64,000 bases of DNA from assembly GCA_021014325.1 (NCBI GenBank), contig CM037472.1:18709063-18773062 (forward strand). Reading direction: 5' to 3'. The stretch comes from Plazaster borealis (taxonomy: Eukaryota; Echinodermata; Asteroidea; Forcipulatida; Labidiasteridae). The position numbers and the translations under genes were made by a program. Below are positions 54,001 to 64,000 of this stretch, in pieces; position 1 is the stretch's first letter; every line of letters starts with the position of its first letter. A model generated the notes under the pieces. The model saw nothing but the letters and a program-made list of their open reading frames with translations, did not search any database and was not told the origin of the DNA.

Positions 54001-55267
54001 AGTTTTATGGTATATCTACAACTATATAGGATTGAAACAAACTCTCGGTTCCAATTACCAAACGTATACAATCCCTTTAATTTTTGCTCATGGTTGTCTT
54101 GCTCATGAGTCAATTGTTGAATTAAACAGTTCAGCTAAAAAAATAATGATATATGTTTGTTTTTCATATTTGGGTAAGAGGTGTGTTATAAAACACATAT
54201 GGACACTGCAAATTATATTTCGGTCACTAGGGCCTGTGAGTGACCAGATCTTCTGGTCACTCACAGTCTCTCACACTGCATAGACATGCACTAGTGACCT
54301 TGTAAGGAACAATATCATTTTAGTTTTGCCATACTTCCATTCAACTCATAGAAAGAATAAACGTCATTTATTTTGTTCAATACAGAAAAGAATAGAGCTA
54401 TGCTCAATAATGATGTGGCCATCGAGGACAACACATCATCAAAGATTGAGCATCCAGAAATTGAGGACACTAAATCACAGGTGCCACACACACAAACAGA
54501 GGACACCACATCAAAGCTATCACACACAGTAACAGAGGACACCACATCATCACAAGAACCACACCCAGCAACAGATGACACTGCATCATCACAAGAGCCA
54601 CACCCAGCAACAGATGACTCCGCCTCATCACAAGAGCCACACCCAGCAATGAAGGATGCCACATCACCACAGATGCCGCACCAAGCAATGGATGACTCCG
54701 CCTCATCACCAGAGCCACACCTAGCAACAGAGGATGGCACGTCACCACAGATGCCACACCCAGCAACGGATAACACTGCATCATCAAAAGAGCTGCACCA
54801 AGCAACGGAGGATGCCACATCATCACAAAAAGAGTCACACCCATCAACAGATGACACCAAATCATCAGAGAAGCCACACCCTTCAACATCAGAGAAGCCA
54901 CACCATGGGGCGAGAAGTGTACGTGTGGCATCCCCAGCCATGACAAACACCTCGACAGCACACAGGACACAACCAGCCACAGAGAGCAAACTCACTGAGA
55001 ACACATCCATTAATGGAAACAGTTCTGAAGAAAGGAACTCTAAATCACCACAGGACAGGGATCTCTCCATTACAGAAGATGCTTCCGCACAAAGCGTGAC
55101 TGAAGCCGTGAAGAAGTTACGCTATCCATCTCTCAGATCCTGTTTGTTATATTTGCCTTCACTCTTCCTGCTCATCTGGTTCTCGTTGCTTCAACTCAAC
55201 ATGTTTTTCTTTCTTGGGACTCTCAACCCAGACTTGGTGCAACTGACAAACAATTATCAGGCTTTGG
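51057..55267 (+). CDS. SLC43-family (LAT3/LAT4/EEG1-like) transporter, partial: three internal exons
   Basis: SLC43 proteins are 12-helix major facilitator carriers for neutral amino acids or purine bases. Exons 51057-51177, 52647-52881 and 54386-55267 are in phase. Exon 1 reads LLVTSLLLVAFSSRETSYII then a hydrophobic helix ending FVNMQ. Exon 2 has SLQTSFFIWAGLCSILCLLL then HVSYPLPPDDYRKKVPV, the conserved PLP motif after helix 6. Exon 3 has a long hydrophilic loop with 13-residue repeats, then LRYPSLRSCLLYLPSLFLLI and a second helix. Exons for helices 1-4, and the segment with the usual NLF..RST..NGAFDSS motif between exons 1 and 2, were not found in the window. The 3' exons would lie downstream, possibly beyond the minisatellite. 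It is a gene with unseen exons or a damaged copy. Confidence 0.7.
52148..52588. mobile_element. Foldback element with nested long palindrome, next to SLC43-like exon 2
   Basis: The outer ends TAGACCTCTTGCATTGACC and TATGCAAGAGGTCTA resemble the element at 30,373. Inside, 52,265-52,385, GAGTTGGCTCTGAAAAGAGC and CTCTTTTCAGAGCCAACACT form the arms of a second hairpin, with TTCGAACAGTA/TACTGTTCGAA at its centre. Confidence 0.7.
53707..54080. mobile_element. TTAA foldback MITE, family 2
   Basis: TTAAAGGGTCTGTATACG to CGTATACAATCCCTTTAA with a central GAAGCGTTACTTCTC. It lies in the intron before the repeat-bearing SLC43-like exon. Confidence 0.85.
54236..54264. repeat. Short near-perfect palindrome
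   Basis: GTGAGTGACCAGA and TCTGGTCACTCAC face each other across three bases. Confidence 0.75.
54525..54900 (+). repeat. Coding minisatellite, 39-bp unit (13 residues)
   Basis: About nine in-frame units of the form (A/S)TDD(T/S)ASSQEPHP within the SLC43-like loop exon, such as ATDDTASSQEPHP and ATEDGTSPQMPHP. The DNA units are CAGATGACACTGCATCATCA-like. The period is a multiple of three, so length changes keep the frame. A further degenerate unit pair lies on each side. Confidence 0.85.
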
Positions 55268-57340
55268 GTAAGTATGGGTTAATAATAGTAACAATAATAA
55301 TATTAATAGTGGTTTCTTATATAGCGCTCAAATCCGTCACTCAGTGACGCTCATGGTGCTCCAACATTATCACCCCGATCATCGGGCAATTTATTTCATT
55401 CCTTAAACCATCTCAGCTCCCTTGGGAGTATACAGCCTGTGCTGCCAAATATGTAGTGCATCAAGCTAAATCAATCGATTGTGAGACGAGGGTTTCAATC
55501 AAGATAGTAGTAGACACCTCAAATGGTTCTTCCCTTTGATTGGTTTAAAGTACGTCACATGATATGTCTTATTTTTACTAGAAAACTGTGCGAATGCGAG
55601 GCACTACTATAACTGTGGCAACCGAACGTAGTATACTTATAGCAACCAGTGTATTATACCTATAGCAACAGCAGCTTCTTGATACCAAGACGTCTAGGCA
55701 CACTTTGGGGTGTTAAAACAAAAATTGACTGCTTTTACTTGTGCTATGGTTAAAACTACAATCCTACACAGACAGAATTAAACATAAAAATGATCTGGTA
55801 TAAAAAATTATCTACGTTTTGTTTAACTGTTCACATCCAAAGTTTATTATACAACAAAGTCATGAGATGAATGAAACCCCTTTTTAGTAGCGTTGACCCT
55901 AATTCTGTCCAGGTGGGTTGTACCAAATATCTTTGATGCAAAATTATCCAGGACAAGGGACAAGTTTTATATTTATTTGTAATTAAAAATCGGGGCATCA
56001 AAAACACAACAACAAACAATCACTTTACTGATTAAAAGGTTGACATAATTCCTATAGTATTTTGTCTTCTTTTCAAAATGCGAAAAATAATTAGCTGCTG
56101 CAAGCTGCCTACCAACCAGGGGGACCTATGGTATATATATGTGCAAAGAATGGTTAAAGTGATTGTATACGTTTGGAAATTGGAACCACTGTTTGTTTCA
56201 ATCCTATATAGTTGTAGATATACCATACAACTAACCTGTGAAAATTTCATTTCAAAAGGTGGTAGCGTTTTTGAGTTATCACAAAAAATCTGGAGCAGTT
56301 TTGTCCCTGCAGGAAGAATAATCTGCAATTGGAATACACTATCTGAGAAAAGTTACTGTCAAGTCCGAGTCACCGAAATTGTGACTTGAGATGGACTCGA
56401 GTTTGAGTCCTGGACTCGAGTGCTAAAACTCTGATAATAGGTCAATTTCCCCCTAGCAAAGTTACAGGATCTTTAAGAGTAGTAAACTTGTGTTTTTTCC
56501 TTATTATAAATGTGAGATGAATGTTCACCAAATCTGTGTTCTTAACTGTATCAGGACCGGGGGTGGGTGGGGATGGCAGACGGGTGGGGGCACATTGTGC
56601 CCCCTACGATTTGTTATTGCCCGTAGCTTTTTAAGGCTGCATCACAACACACATAGAAAAGAAAACAATACAAACTGCGCTAGAACAATATTTCTTTTAA
56701 CAACTAAAATGTATAGCAAAAAAATAGTTCAGTGGAAATAGCCAATTAAAAAAGAAAAGGAACAGAAAAACAGGTTCCTTGCAACCCCTTATTTAATTTA
56801 TGTCAGAGGAACCCCAAAAAGAGGAACCCCAACCCCAGCGCCATTAGATGATTGAGTAAAATAATGAATGCTAAAAACAATGGTTTATTTTACTTCAGAG
56901 GGAATCACGTCCTACAGCCTTGGAAAACGATAAAAAAAGAGCGTGATGAGCAACATTTGTTATCGCCCATTTGTCTTGAAATTTCACTACATCATAATGT
57001 CTATAGGGTAAACAACAACAATTAGCAATTGGTAAATCAAACATTTATAGAAGCAATTTAACCCCAAACTGGCACGGAAATGGACCCTGTTATTTAACAA
57101 TGAAAGTCCCAACTTTATATATCGGACTGGATAACACTGTTCTTTGTCAGGAATATTTAAAGCCTTTCTAGGAATACCTAGACAAAAAAGAAAACTCAAA
57201 TGAACTCTTTCCAAAGTGTCTTGTTGGTTGGACAAGGCCGGGCACCAAACCGGTGATGCATGCTCATGTAATGGCCTACTTAAAAGCAATTTATCTGAAA
57301 TGAACTGTTTTAATTGTATTTTGTGTTGCAGTATGCTCAC
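55268..57340. other. SLC43-like downstream intron: SINE tail, half MITE, no clear exon
   Basis: Starts with a GTAAGT donor, then an ATA-rich tract and GCGC tail (55,285-55,345). A half family-2 MITE lies at about 56,157-56,360. A poly-G/GGTGGGGG patch lies at 56,560-56,610. No protein-coding exon is convincing. Confidence 0.5.
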
Positions 57341-57412
57341 CTTCTCCAAAGAGATCTACCCGTCAGGCCTATAGTAAAGGAGCTGCACTTTCCAGCAAGG
57401 TAAATTGGTGCT
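57300..57412 (+). other. Possible exon / unit of the 440-bp repeat left of the minisatellite
   Basis: TTGTGTTGCAG, then an open stretch reading VCSPSPKRSTRQAYSKGAAL in the phase left by the SLC43-like exon, then AGCAAG/GTAAATT, resembles an exon with both splice sites. Near-identical sequence recurs at 63,278 and 63,718, where a 19-base insertion (ACAAGTAGATGTCTTGACT) changes the frame. Coding status is therefore doubtful. Confidence 0.35.
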
Positions 57413-57439
57413 TGGAGTTTGGTGCTTGGAGTTTGGAGC

Positions 57440-60400
57440 TTGGAGTGTGAACATTGAACTTTGTAGTTTCCAGTTTGTAGTTTCCAGTTTGTAGTTTCCA
57501 GTTTGTAGTTTCCAGTTTGCAGTTTCCAGATTGTAGTTTCCAGTTTGTAGTTTCCAGTTTGTAGTTTCCAGTTTGCAGTTTCCAGTTTGTAGTTTCCAGT
57601 TTGCAGTTTCCAGTTTGCAGTTTCCAGTTTGTAGTTTCCAGTTTGTAGTTTCCAGTTTGCAGTTTCCAGCTTGTAGTTTTCAGTTTGTAGTTTTCAGCTT
57701 GTAGTTTCCAGTTTGTAGTTTCCAGCTTGTAGTTTCCAGTTTGTAGTTTCCAGCTTGTAGTTACCAGCTTGTAGTTATCAGTTTGTAGTTTCCAGTTTGT
57801 AGTTTCCAGTTTGTAGTTTCCAGTTTGTAGTTTTCAGTTTGTAGTTTCCAGTTTGTAGTTTCCAGTTTGTAGTTTCCAGTTTGTAGTTTCCAGTTTGTAG
57901 TTTCCAGTTTGTAGTTTTCAGTTTGTAGTTTCCAGTTTGTAGTTTCCAGTTGGTAGTTTTCAGTTTGTAGGTTTTAGCTTGTAGTTTCCAGTTTGTAGTT
58001 TCCAGTTTGTAGTATCCAGTTTGTAGTATCCAGTTTGTAGTTTCCAGCTTGTAGTTTCCAGTTTGTAGTATCCAGCTTGTAGTTTCCAGTTTGTAGTTTC
58101 CAGCTTGTAGTTTCCAGTTTGTAGTTTCCAGTTTGTAGTTTCCAGTTTGTAGTTTCCAGTTTGTAGTATCCAGTTTGTAGTTTCCAGTTTGTAGTTTTCA
58201 GTTTGTAGTTTTCAGCTTGTAGTTTCCAGTTTGTAGTTTCCAGTTTGTAGTTTCCAGTTTGTAGTTTCCAGTTTGTAGTTTCCAGTTTGTAGTTTCCAGT
58301 TTGTAGTATCCAGTTTGTAGTATCCAGTTTGTAGTTTTCAGTTTGTAGTTTTCAGCTTGTAGTTTTCAGCTTGTAGTTTCCAGTTTGTAGTTTCTAGTTT
58401 GTAGTATCCAGTTTGTAGTTTCCAGTTTGTAGTTTCCAGTTTGTAGTATCCAGCTTGTAGTTTCCAGTTTGTAGTTTCCAGTTTGTAGTATCCAGTTTGT
58501 AGTTTCCAGTTTGTAGTTTTCAGTTTGTAGTTTTCAGTTTGTTGTTTTCAGCTTGTAGTTTCCAGCTTGTAGTTTCCAGTTTGTAGTTTCCAGTTTGTAG
58601 TTTCCAGTTTGTAGTTTCCAGTTTGTAGTTTCCAGTTTGTAGTTTCCAGTTTGTAGTTTCCAGTTTGTAGTTTCCAGTTTGTAGTTTCCAGTTTGTAGTT
58701 ACCAGTTTGTAGTTTACAGTTTGTAGTTTCCAGTTTGTAGTTTCCAGTTTGTAGTTTCCAGTTTGTAGTTTCCAGTTTGTAGTTTCCAGTTTGTAGTTTC
58801 CAGTTTGTAGTTTCCAGTTTGTAGTTTCCAGTTTGTAGTTTCCAGTTTGTAGTTTCCAGTTTGTAGTTTCCAGTTTGTAGTTTCCAGTTTGTAGTTTCCA
58901 GTTTGTAGTTTTCAGTTTGTAGTTTTCAGTTTGTAGCTTTCAGCTTGTAGTTTCCATATTGTAGTTTCCAGTTTGTAGTTTCCAGTTTGTAGTTTCTAGT
59001 TTGTAGTTTCCAGTTTGTAGTTTCCAGTTTGTAGTTTCCAGTTTGTAGTTTCCAGTTTGTAGTTACCAGTTTGTAGTTTCCAGTTTGTAGTTTCCAGTTT
59101 GTAGTTTCCAGTTTGTAGTTTCAGTTTGTAGTTTCCAGTTTGTAGTTTCCAGTTTGTAGTTTCCAGTTTGTAGTTTCCAGTTTGTAGTTTCCAGTTTGTA
59201 GTTTCAGTTTGTAGTTTCAGTTTGTAGTTTCCAGTTTGTAGTTTCCAGTTTGTAGTTTCAGTTTGTAGTTTCCAGTTTGTAGTTTCCAGTTTGTAGTTTC
59301 AGTTTGTAGTTTCAGTTTGTAGTTTCCAGTTTGTAGTTTTCAGTTTGTAGTTTCAGTTTGTAGTTTTCAGTTTGTAGTTTCCAGTTTGTAGTTTCAGTTT
59401 GTAGTTTCCAGTTTGTAGTTTCCAGTTTGTAGTTTCAGTTTGTAGTTTCAGTTTGTAGTTTCAGTTTGTAGTTTCCAGTTTGTAGTTTCCAGTTTGTAGT
59501 TTCCAGTTTGTAGTTTCCAGTTTGTAGTTTGCAGTTTGTAGTTTCCAGTTTGTAGTTTCAGTTTGTAGTTTCAGTTTGTAGTTTCCAGTTTGTAGTTTCC
59601 AGTTTGTAGTTTCAGTTTGTAGTTTCCAGTTTGTAGTTTCCAGTTTGTAGTTTCAGTTTGTAGTTTCAGTTTGTAGTTTTCAGTTTGTAGTTTCCAGTTT
59701 GTAGTTTCCAGTTTGTAGTTTCAGTTTGTAGTTTCCAGTTTGTAGTTTCCAGTTTGTAGTTTCCAGTTTGTAGTTTTCAGTTTGTAGTTTCCAGTTTGTA
59801 GTTTTCAGTTTGTAGTTTACAGTTAGAAGTTTTCAGCTTGTAGATTTCAGCTTGTAGTTTCCAGTTGGTAGTTTCCAGTTTGTAGTTTCCAGTTTGTAGT
59901 TTCAGTTTGTAGTTTCCAGTTTGTAGTTTCCAGTTTGTAGTTTCCAGTTTGTAGTTTCCAGTTTGTAGTTTCCAGTTTGTAGTTTCCAGTTTGTAGTTTC
60001 CAGTTTGTAGTTTCCAGTTTGTAGTTTTCAGTTTGTAGTTTTCAGTTTGTAGTTTCAGTTTGTAGTTTCCAGTTTGTATTTTGCAGGTTGTAGTTTCCAG
60101 TTTGTAGTTTCCAGTTTGTAGTTTCCAGTTTGTAGTTTCCAGTTTGTAGTTTCAGTTTGTAGTTTCAGTTTGTAGTTTCCAGTTTGTAGTTTCCAGTTTG
60201 TAGTTTCAGTTTGTAGTTTCAGTTTGTAGTTTCAGTTTGTAGTTTCAGTTTGTAGTTTCCAGTTTGTAGTTTCCAGTTTGTAGTTTCAGTTTGTAGTTTC
60301 CAGTTTGTAGTTTCAGTTTGTAGTTCCAGTTTGTAGTTTCCAGTTTGTAGTATCCAGTTTGTAGTTTTCAGTTTGTAGTTTTCAGCTTGTAGTTTTCAGC

Positions 60401-63140
60401 TTGTAGTTTCCAGTTTGTAGTTTCTAGTTTGTAGTATCCAGTTTGTAGTTTCCAGTTTGTAGTTTCCAGTTTGTAGTTTCCAGTTTGTAGTTACCAGTTT
60501 GTAGTTACCAGCTTGTAGTTATCAGTTTGTAGTTTCCAGTTTGTAGTTTCCAGTTTGTAGTTTCCAGTTTGTAGTTTCCAGTTTGTAGTAACAGTTTGTA
60601 GTTTACAGTTTGTAGTTTCCAGTTTGTAGTTTCCAGTTTTTAGTTTACAGTTTGTAGTTTCCAGTTTGTAGTTTCAGTTTGTAGTTTCAGTTTGTAGTTT
60701 CCAGTTTGTAGTTTCAGTTTGTAGTTTCCAGTTTGTAGTTTCCAGTTTGTAGTTTCAGTTTGTAGTTTCCAGTTTGTAGTTTCCAGTTTGTAGTTTCCAG
60801 TTTGTAGTTTCAGTTTGTAGTTTCCAGTTTGTAGTTTCCAGTTTGTAGTTTCAGTTTGTAGTTTCAGTTTGTAGTTTCCAGTTTGTAGTTTCAGTTTGTA
60901 GTTTCAGTTTGTAGTTTCCAGTTTGTAGTTTCAGTTTGTAGTTTCCAGTTTGTAGTTTCAGTTTGTAGTTTCAGTTTGTAGTTTCCAGTTTGTAGTTTCC
61001 AGTTTGTAGTTTCAGTTTGTAGTTTCCAGTTTGTAGTTCCAGTTTTTAGTTTTCAGTTTGTAGTTTCCAGTTTGTAGTTTTCAGTTTGTAGTTTACAGTT
61101 TGTAGTTTCCAGTTTGTAGTTTCCAGTTTGTAGTTTCCAGCTTGTAGTTTCCAGTTTGTAGTTTCCAGTTTGTAGTTTTCAGTTTGTAGTTTTCAGTTTG
61201 TAGTTTCAAGTTTGTAGTTTCAAGTTTGTAGTTTCAAGTTTGTAGTTTCCAGGTTGTAGTTTCCAGCTTGTAGTTTCCAGCTTGTAGTTTCCAGTTTGTA
61301 GTTTCCAGTTTGTAGTTTCCAGTTTGTAGTTTCCAGTTTGTAGTTTCCAGTTTGTAGTTTCCAGTTTGTAGTTTCAGTTTGTAGTTTCCAGTTTGTAGTT
61401 TCAGTTTGTAGTTTCCAGTTTGTAGTTTCCAGTTTGTAGTTTCCAGTTTGTAGTTTCAGTTTGTAGTTTCCAGTTTGTAGTTTCAGTTTGTAGTTTCCAG
61501 TTTGTAGTTTCAGTTTGTAGTTTCCAGTTTGTAGTTTCCAGTTTGTAGTTTCCAGTTTGTAGTTTCAGTTTGTAGTTTCCAGTTTGTAGTTTCCAGTTTG
61601 TAGTTTCAGTTTGTAGTTTCCAGTTTGTAGTTTCAGTTTGTAGTTTCCAGTTTGTAGTTTCCAGTTTGTAGTTTCAGTTTGTAGTTTCCAGTTTGTAGTT
61701 TCCAGTTTGTAGTTTCAGTTTGTAGTTTCCAGTTTGTAGTTTCAGTTTGTAGTTTCCAGTTTGTAGTTTCCAGTTTGTAGTTTCCAGTTTGTAGTTTCAG
61801 TTTGTAGTTTCCAGTTTGTAGTTTCCAGTTTGTAGTTTCAGTTTGTAGTTTTCCAGTTTGTAGTTTCCAGTTTGTAGTTTCAGTTTGTAGTTTCCAGTTT
61901 GTAGTTTCAGTTTGTAGTTTCAGTTTGTAGTTTCCAGTTTGTAGTTTCCAGTTTGTAGTTTCAGTTTGTAGTTTTCCAGTTTGTAGTTTCCAGTTTGTAG
62001 TTTCCAGTTTGTAGTTTCCAGTTTGTAGTTTCAGTTTGTAGTTTCCAGTTTGTAGTTTCAGTTTGTAGTTTCAGTTTGTAGTTTCAGTTTGTAGTTTCCA
62101 GTTTGTAGTTTCCAGTTTGTAGTTTCAGTTTGTAGTTTCCAGTTTGTAGTTTCCAGTTTGTAGTTTCCAGTTTGTAGTTTCAGTTTGTAGTTTCCAGTTT
62201 GTAGTTTCAGTTTGTAGTTTCCAGTTTGTAGTTTCAGTTTGTAGTTTCAGTTTGTAGTTTCAGTTTGTAGTTTCCAGTTTGTAGTTTCCAGTTTGTAGTT
62301 TCCAGTTTGTAGTTTCAGTTTGTAGTTTCAGTTTGTAGTTTCCAGTTTGTAGTTTCCAGTTTGTAGTTTCCAGTTTGTAGTTTCAGTTTGTAGTTTCCAG
62401 TTTGTAGTTTCCAGTTTGTAGTTTCCAGTTTGTAGTTTCAGTTTGTAGTTTCAGTTTGTAGTTTCCAGTTTGTAGTTTCCAGTTTGTAGTTTCCAGTTTG
62501 TAGTTTCCAGTTTGTAGTTTCCAGTTTGTAGTTTCAGTTTGTAGTTTCAGTTTGTAGTTTCCAGTTTGTAGTTTCAGTTTGTAGTTTCAGTTTGTAGTTT
62601 CCAGTTTGTAGTTTCCAGTTTGTAGTTTCCAGTTTGTAGTTACCAGTTTGTAGTTTCCAGTTTGTAGTTTCCAGTTTGTAGTTTCCAGTTTGTAGTTTCC
62701 AGTTTGTAGTTTCCAGTTTGTAGTTTCCAGTTTGTAGTTTCAAGTATGTAGTATCCAGATTGTAGAATGCAGATTGTAGTTTCGAGTTTGTAGTTATCAG
62801 TTTGTAGTTTCAGTTTGTAGTTTCCAGTTTGTAGTTTCCAGTTTGTAGTTTCAGTTTGTAGTTTCCAGTTTGTAGTTTCAGTTTGTAGTTTCCAGTTTGT
62901 AGTTTCAGTTTGTAGTTTCCAGTTTGTAGTTTCCAGTTTGTAGTTTTCAGTTTGTAGTTTTCAGTTTGTAGTTTCCAGTTTGTATTTTCCAGATTGTAGT
63001 TTCCAGTTTGTAGTTTCAGTTTGTAGTTTCAGTTTGTAGTTTCCAGTTTGTAGTTTCCAGTTTGTAGTTTCCAGTTTGTAGTTAACAGTTTGTAGTTTCC
63101 AGCTTGTATGTTCATGTTTGCAGTTTCAAGTTTGCAGTTT
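57440..63140. repeat. Giant minisatellite, 14-bp and 13-bp units
   Basis: About 5.7 kb of GTAGTTTCCAGTTT (14 bp) and GTAGTTTCAGTTT (13 bp) with scattered variants (TTTTCAG, GCTTGTAG, TATCCAG). From its length that is roughly 400 units. The first 1.67 kb has only 14-mers; 13-mers appear from about 59,117 onward, intermixed. The two edges hold degenerate units (GTTTGGAGCTTGGAG at the left, GTTTGCAGTTTGGAG at the right). Open frames inside it are products of the repeat. Confidence 0.97.
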
Positions 63141-63269
63141 GGAGTTTGTGCAAGCCCTATCCCATAAGATCTTCTTCTTTGTAGAGTGTAAGATCTTCTC
63201 TTGAAGTTGTGATATTTTCATTATTAAATCACTTTTTTCATCTGTGGAATTTTGTTTGAATTCTTTTTT

Positions 63270-64000
63270 GCATCTGAGATCTACCCGTCAACAAGTAGAT
63301 GTCTTGACTGGCCTACAGTAAAGGAGCTGCACTCTCCAGCAAGGTAAATTCCTAAATAAAGAATTAACGAAAGTTAGCTTTTGGTTATTAAAACTGTCCA
63401 TGCCACTTACTTGATTAGTTTCATTCTGGGGATTCAGTGATAAGAAAGCTCATACCAGCACCAATTGTCAAGAGAACTCTTTGAGGCAATTGAGATGCCG
63501 CCTCATATGTCTGTTGCTTATCTTGATTGCAATGGCCAAAAGAATCCTGATATGCACGAGTTCCCGAGAACTTTTTTTCGCCGTTTTCATTTTGGTTGTA
63601 TTCAGTTTTGCTTGAGGTTTACACCAAATTCTCTGGTAAAGCAATTTTTCTGAAACTGACTGTTTTAATCATTTATTTGTGTTGCATCTGAGGCTCACCA
63701 TCTCGAAAGCGCAAAGTGATCTACCCGTCAACAAGTAGATGTCTTGACTGGCATATAGTAAAGGAGCTGCACTCTATCCAGCAAGGTAAATTCCTAAATA
63801 AAGAAATAACAAAAGTTAGCTTTTGATTATTAAAATTGTCCATGCCACTTACTTGATTAGTTTCATTCTGGGGACTCAGTGATAAGAAAGCTCATACCAG
63901 CACCAATTGTCAAGAGAACTCTTTGCGGCATTTGAGATGCCGCCTCATATGTCTGTTGCTTATCTTAATGGCAACAGCCAAAAGAATCCTGATATGCACG
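63270..64000. repeat. 440-bp tandem repeat, about 1.7 copies, running off the right edge
   Basis: GATCTACCCGTCAACAAGTA starts at 63,278 and 63,718. The whole intervening sequence (CCATGCCACTTACTTGATTA, CAGCACCAATTGTCAAGAGA, AAGAATCCTGATATGCACG) repeats with a few per cent differences. A truncated unit also precedes the minisatellite at 57,297-57,412. Confidence 0.92.

Noticed and set aside
54315..55070. Long antisense frame rich in Cys/Ser/Val repeats
   Set aside because: Mirror of the 39-bp coding minisatellite of the SLC43-like exon; the sense strand has splice sites and membrane helices.
62534..62743. Open frame of LETTNWKLQTGNYK repeats
   Set aside because: Translation of the 14-bp minisatellite; the frame breaks wherever 13-mers occur.
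57440..63140. CRISPR-like array
   Set aside because: Units are directly adjacent with no unique spacers, and the DNA is animal nuclear sequence.

Overview
This is animal nuclear DNA: genes are broken into short exons with GT/AG junctions, introns are long and AT-rich, and transposon debris is dense. The gene content (FUZ, NXF1, a GIN1-type integrase gene, an SLC43-type carrier), together with TTAA-flanked foldback elements, tRNA-headed SINEs with 'GCGC' tails and Penelope/LINE fragments, fits a marine deuterostome. My best guess is an echinoderm, probably a sea star. That is an inference from repeat style; nothing in the sequence proves the species.

Layout. 1-11,069 (minus): fuzzy planar cell polarity protein gene (FUZ), ten exons, the last cut by the left edge. 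Its introns hold a Penelope-like element fragment, a tRNA-like foldback, several MITEs and SINEs. 11,070-11,397: a short shared promoter interval. 11,398-14,525 (plus): a four-exon gene made from a gypsy/GIN-type integrase (H2C2 finger, integrase core, GPY/F module) that appears to have lost catalytic residues and gained a Thr/Glu/Val-rich tail. 14,526-23,420: gene-poor, mostly MITEs, SINE/LINE pieces and low-complexity DNA. 23,421-48,733 (minus): complete NXF1 (TAP) mRNA export factor in 20 coding exons, whose lengths sum to 2,115 bases (704 residues plus stop) with every junction phase consistent. 48,734-51,056: NXF1 upstream region with a tandem repeat of about 210 bp. 51,057-55,267 (plus): three exons of an SLC43-type membrane transporter with a coding minisatellite in the large loop; its N-terminal exons and one transmembrane segment are not visible. 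57,440-63,140: a 5.7-kb minisatellite built from 14- and 13-bp units, embedded in a repeat of about 440 bp that resumes to the right edge.

FUZ and the integrase gene are divergently paired, and NXF1 and the SLC43-like gene are also divergent. The four genes have no evident shared pathway: FUZ acts in the CPLANE ciliogenesis complex, NXF1 in bulk mRNA export, SLC43 proteins in amino-acid or nucleobase transport, and the integrase-derived gene has no known role.

Most structure outside exons comes from foldback elements. Three signals stand out: the domesticated integrase, the two-state giant minisatellite, and the nested insertions at 46.0-47.4 kb (a MITE inside a LINE reading frame, next to an element with an 8-bp target duplication that carries another MITE). 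All alignments and exon calls were made by eye.
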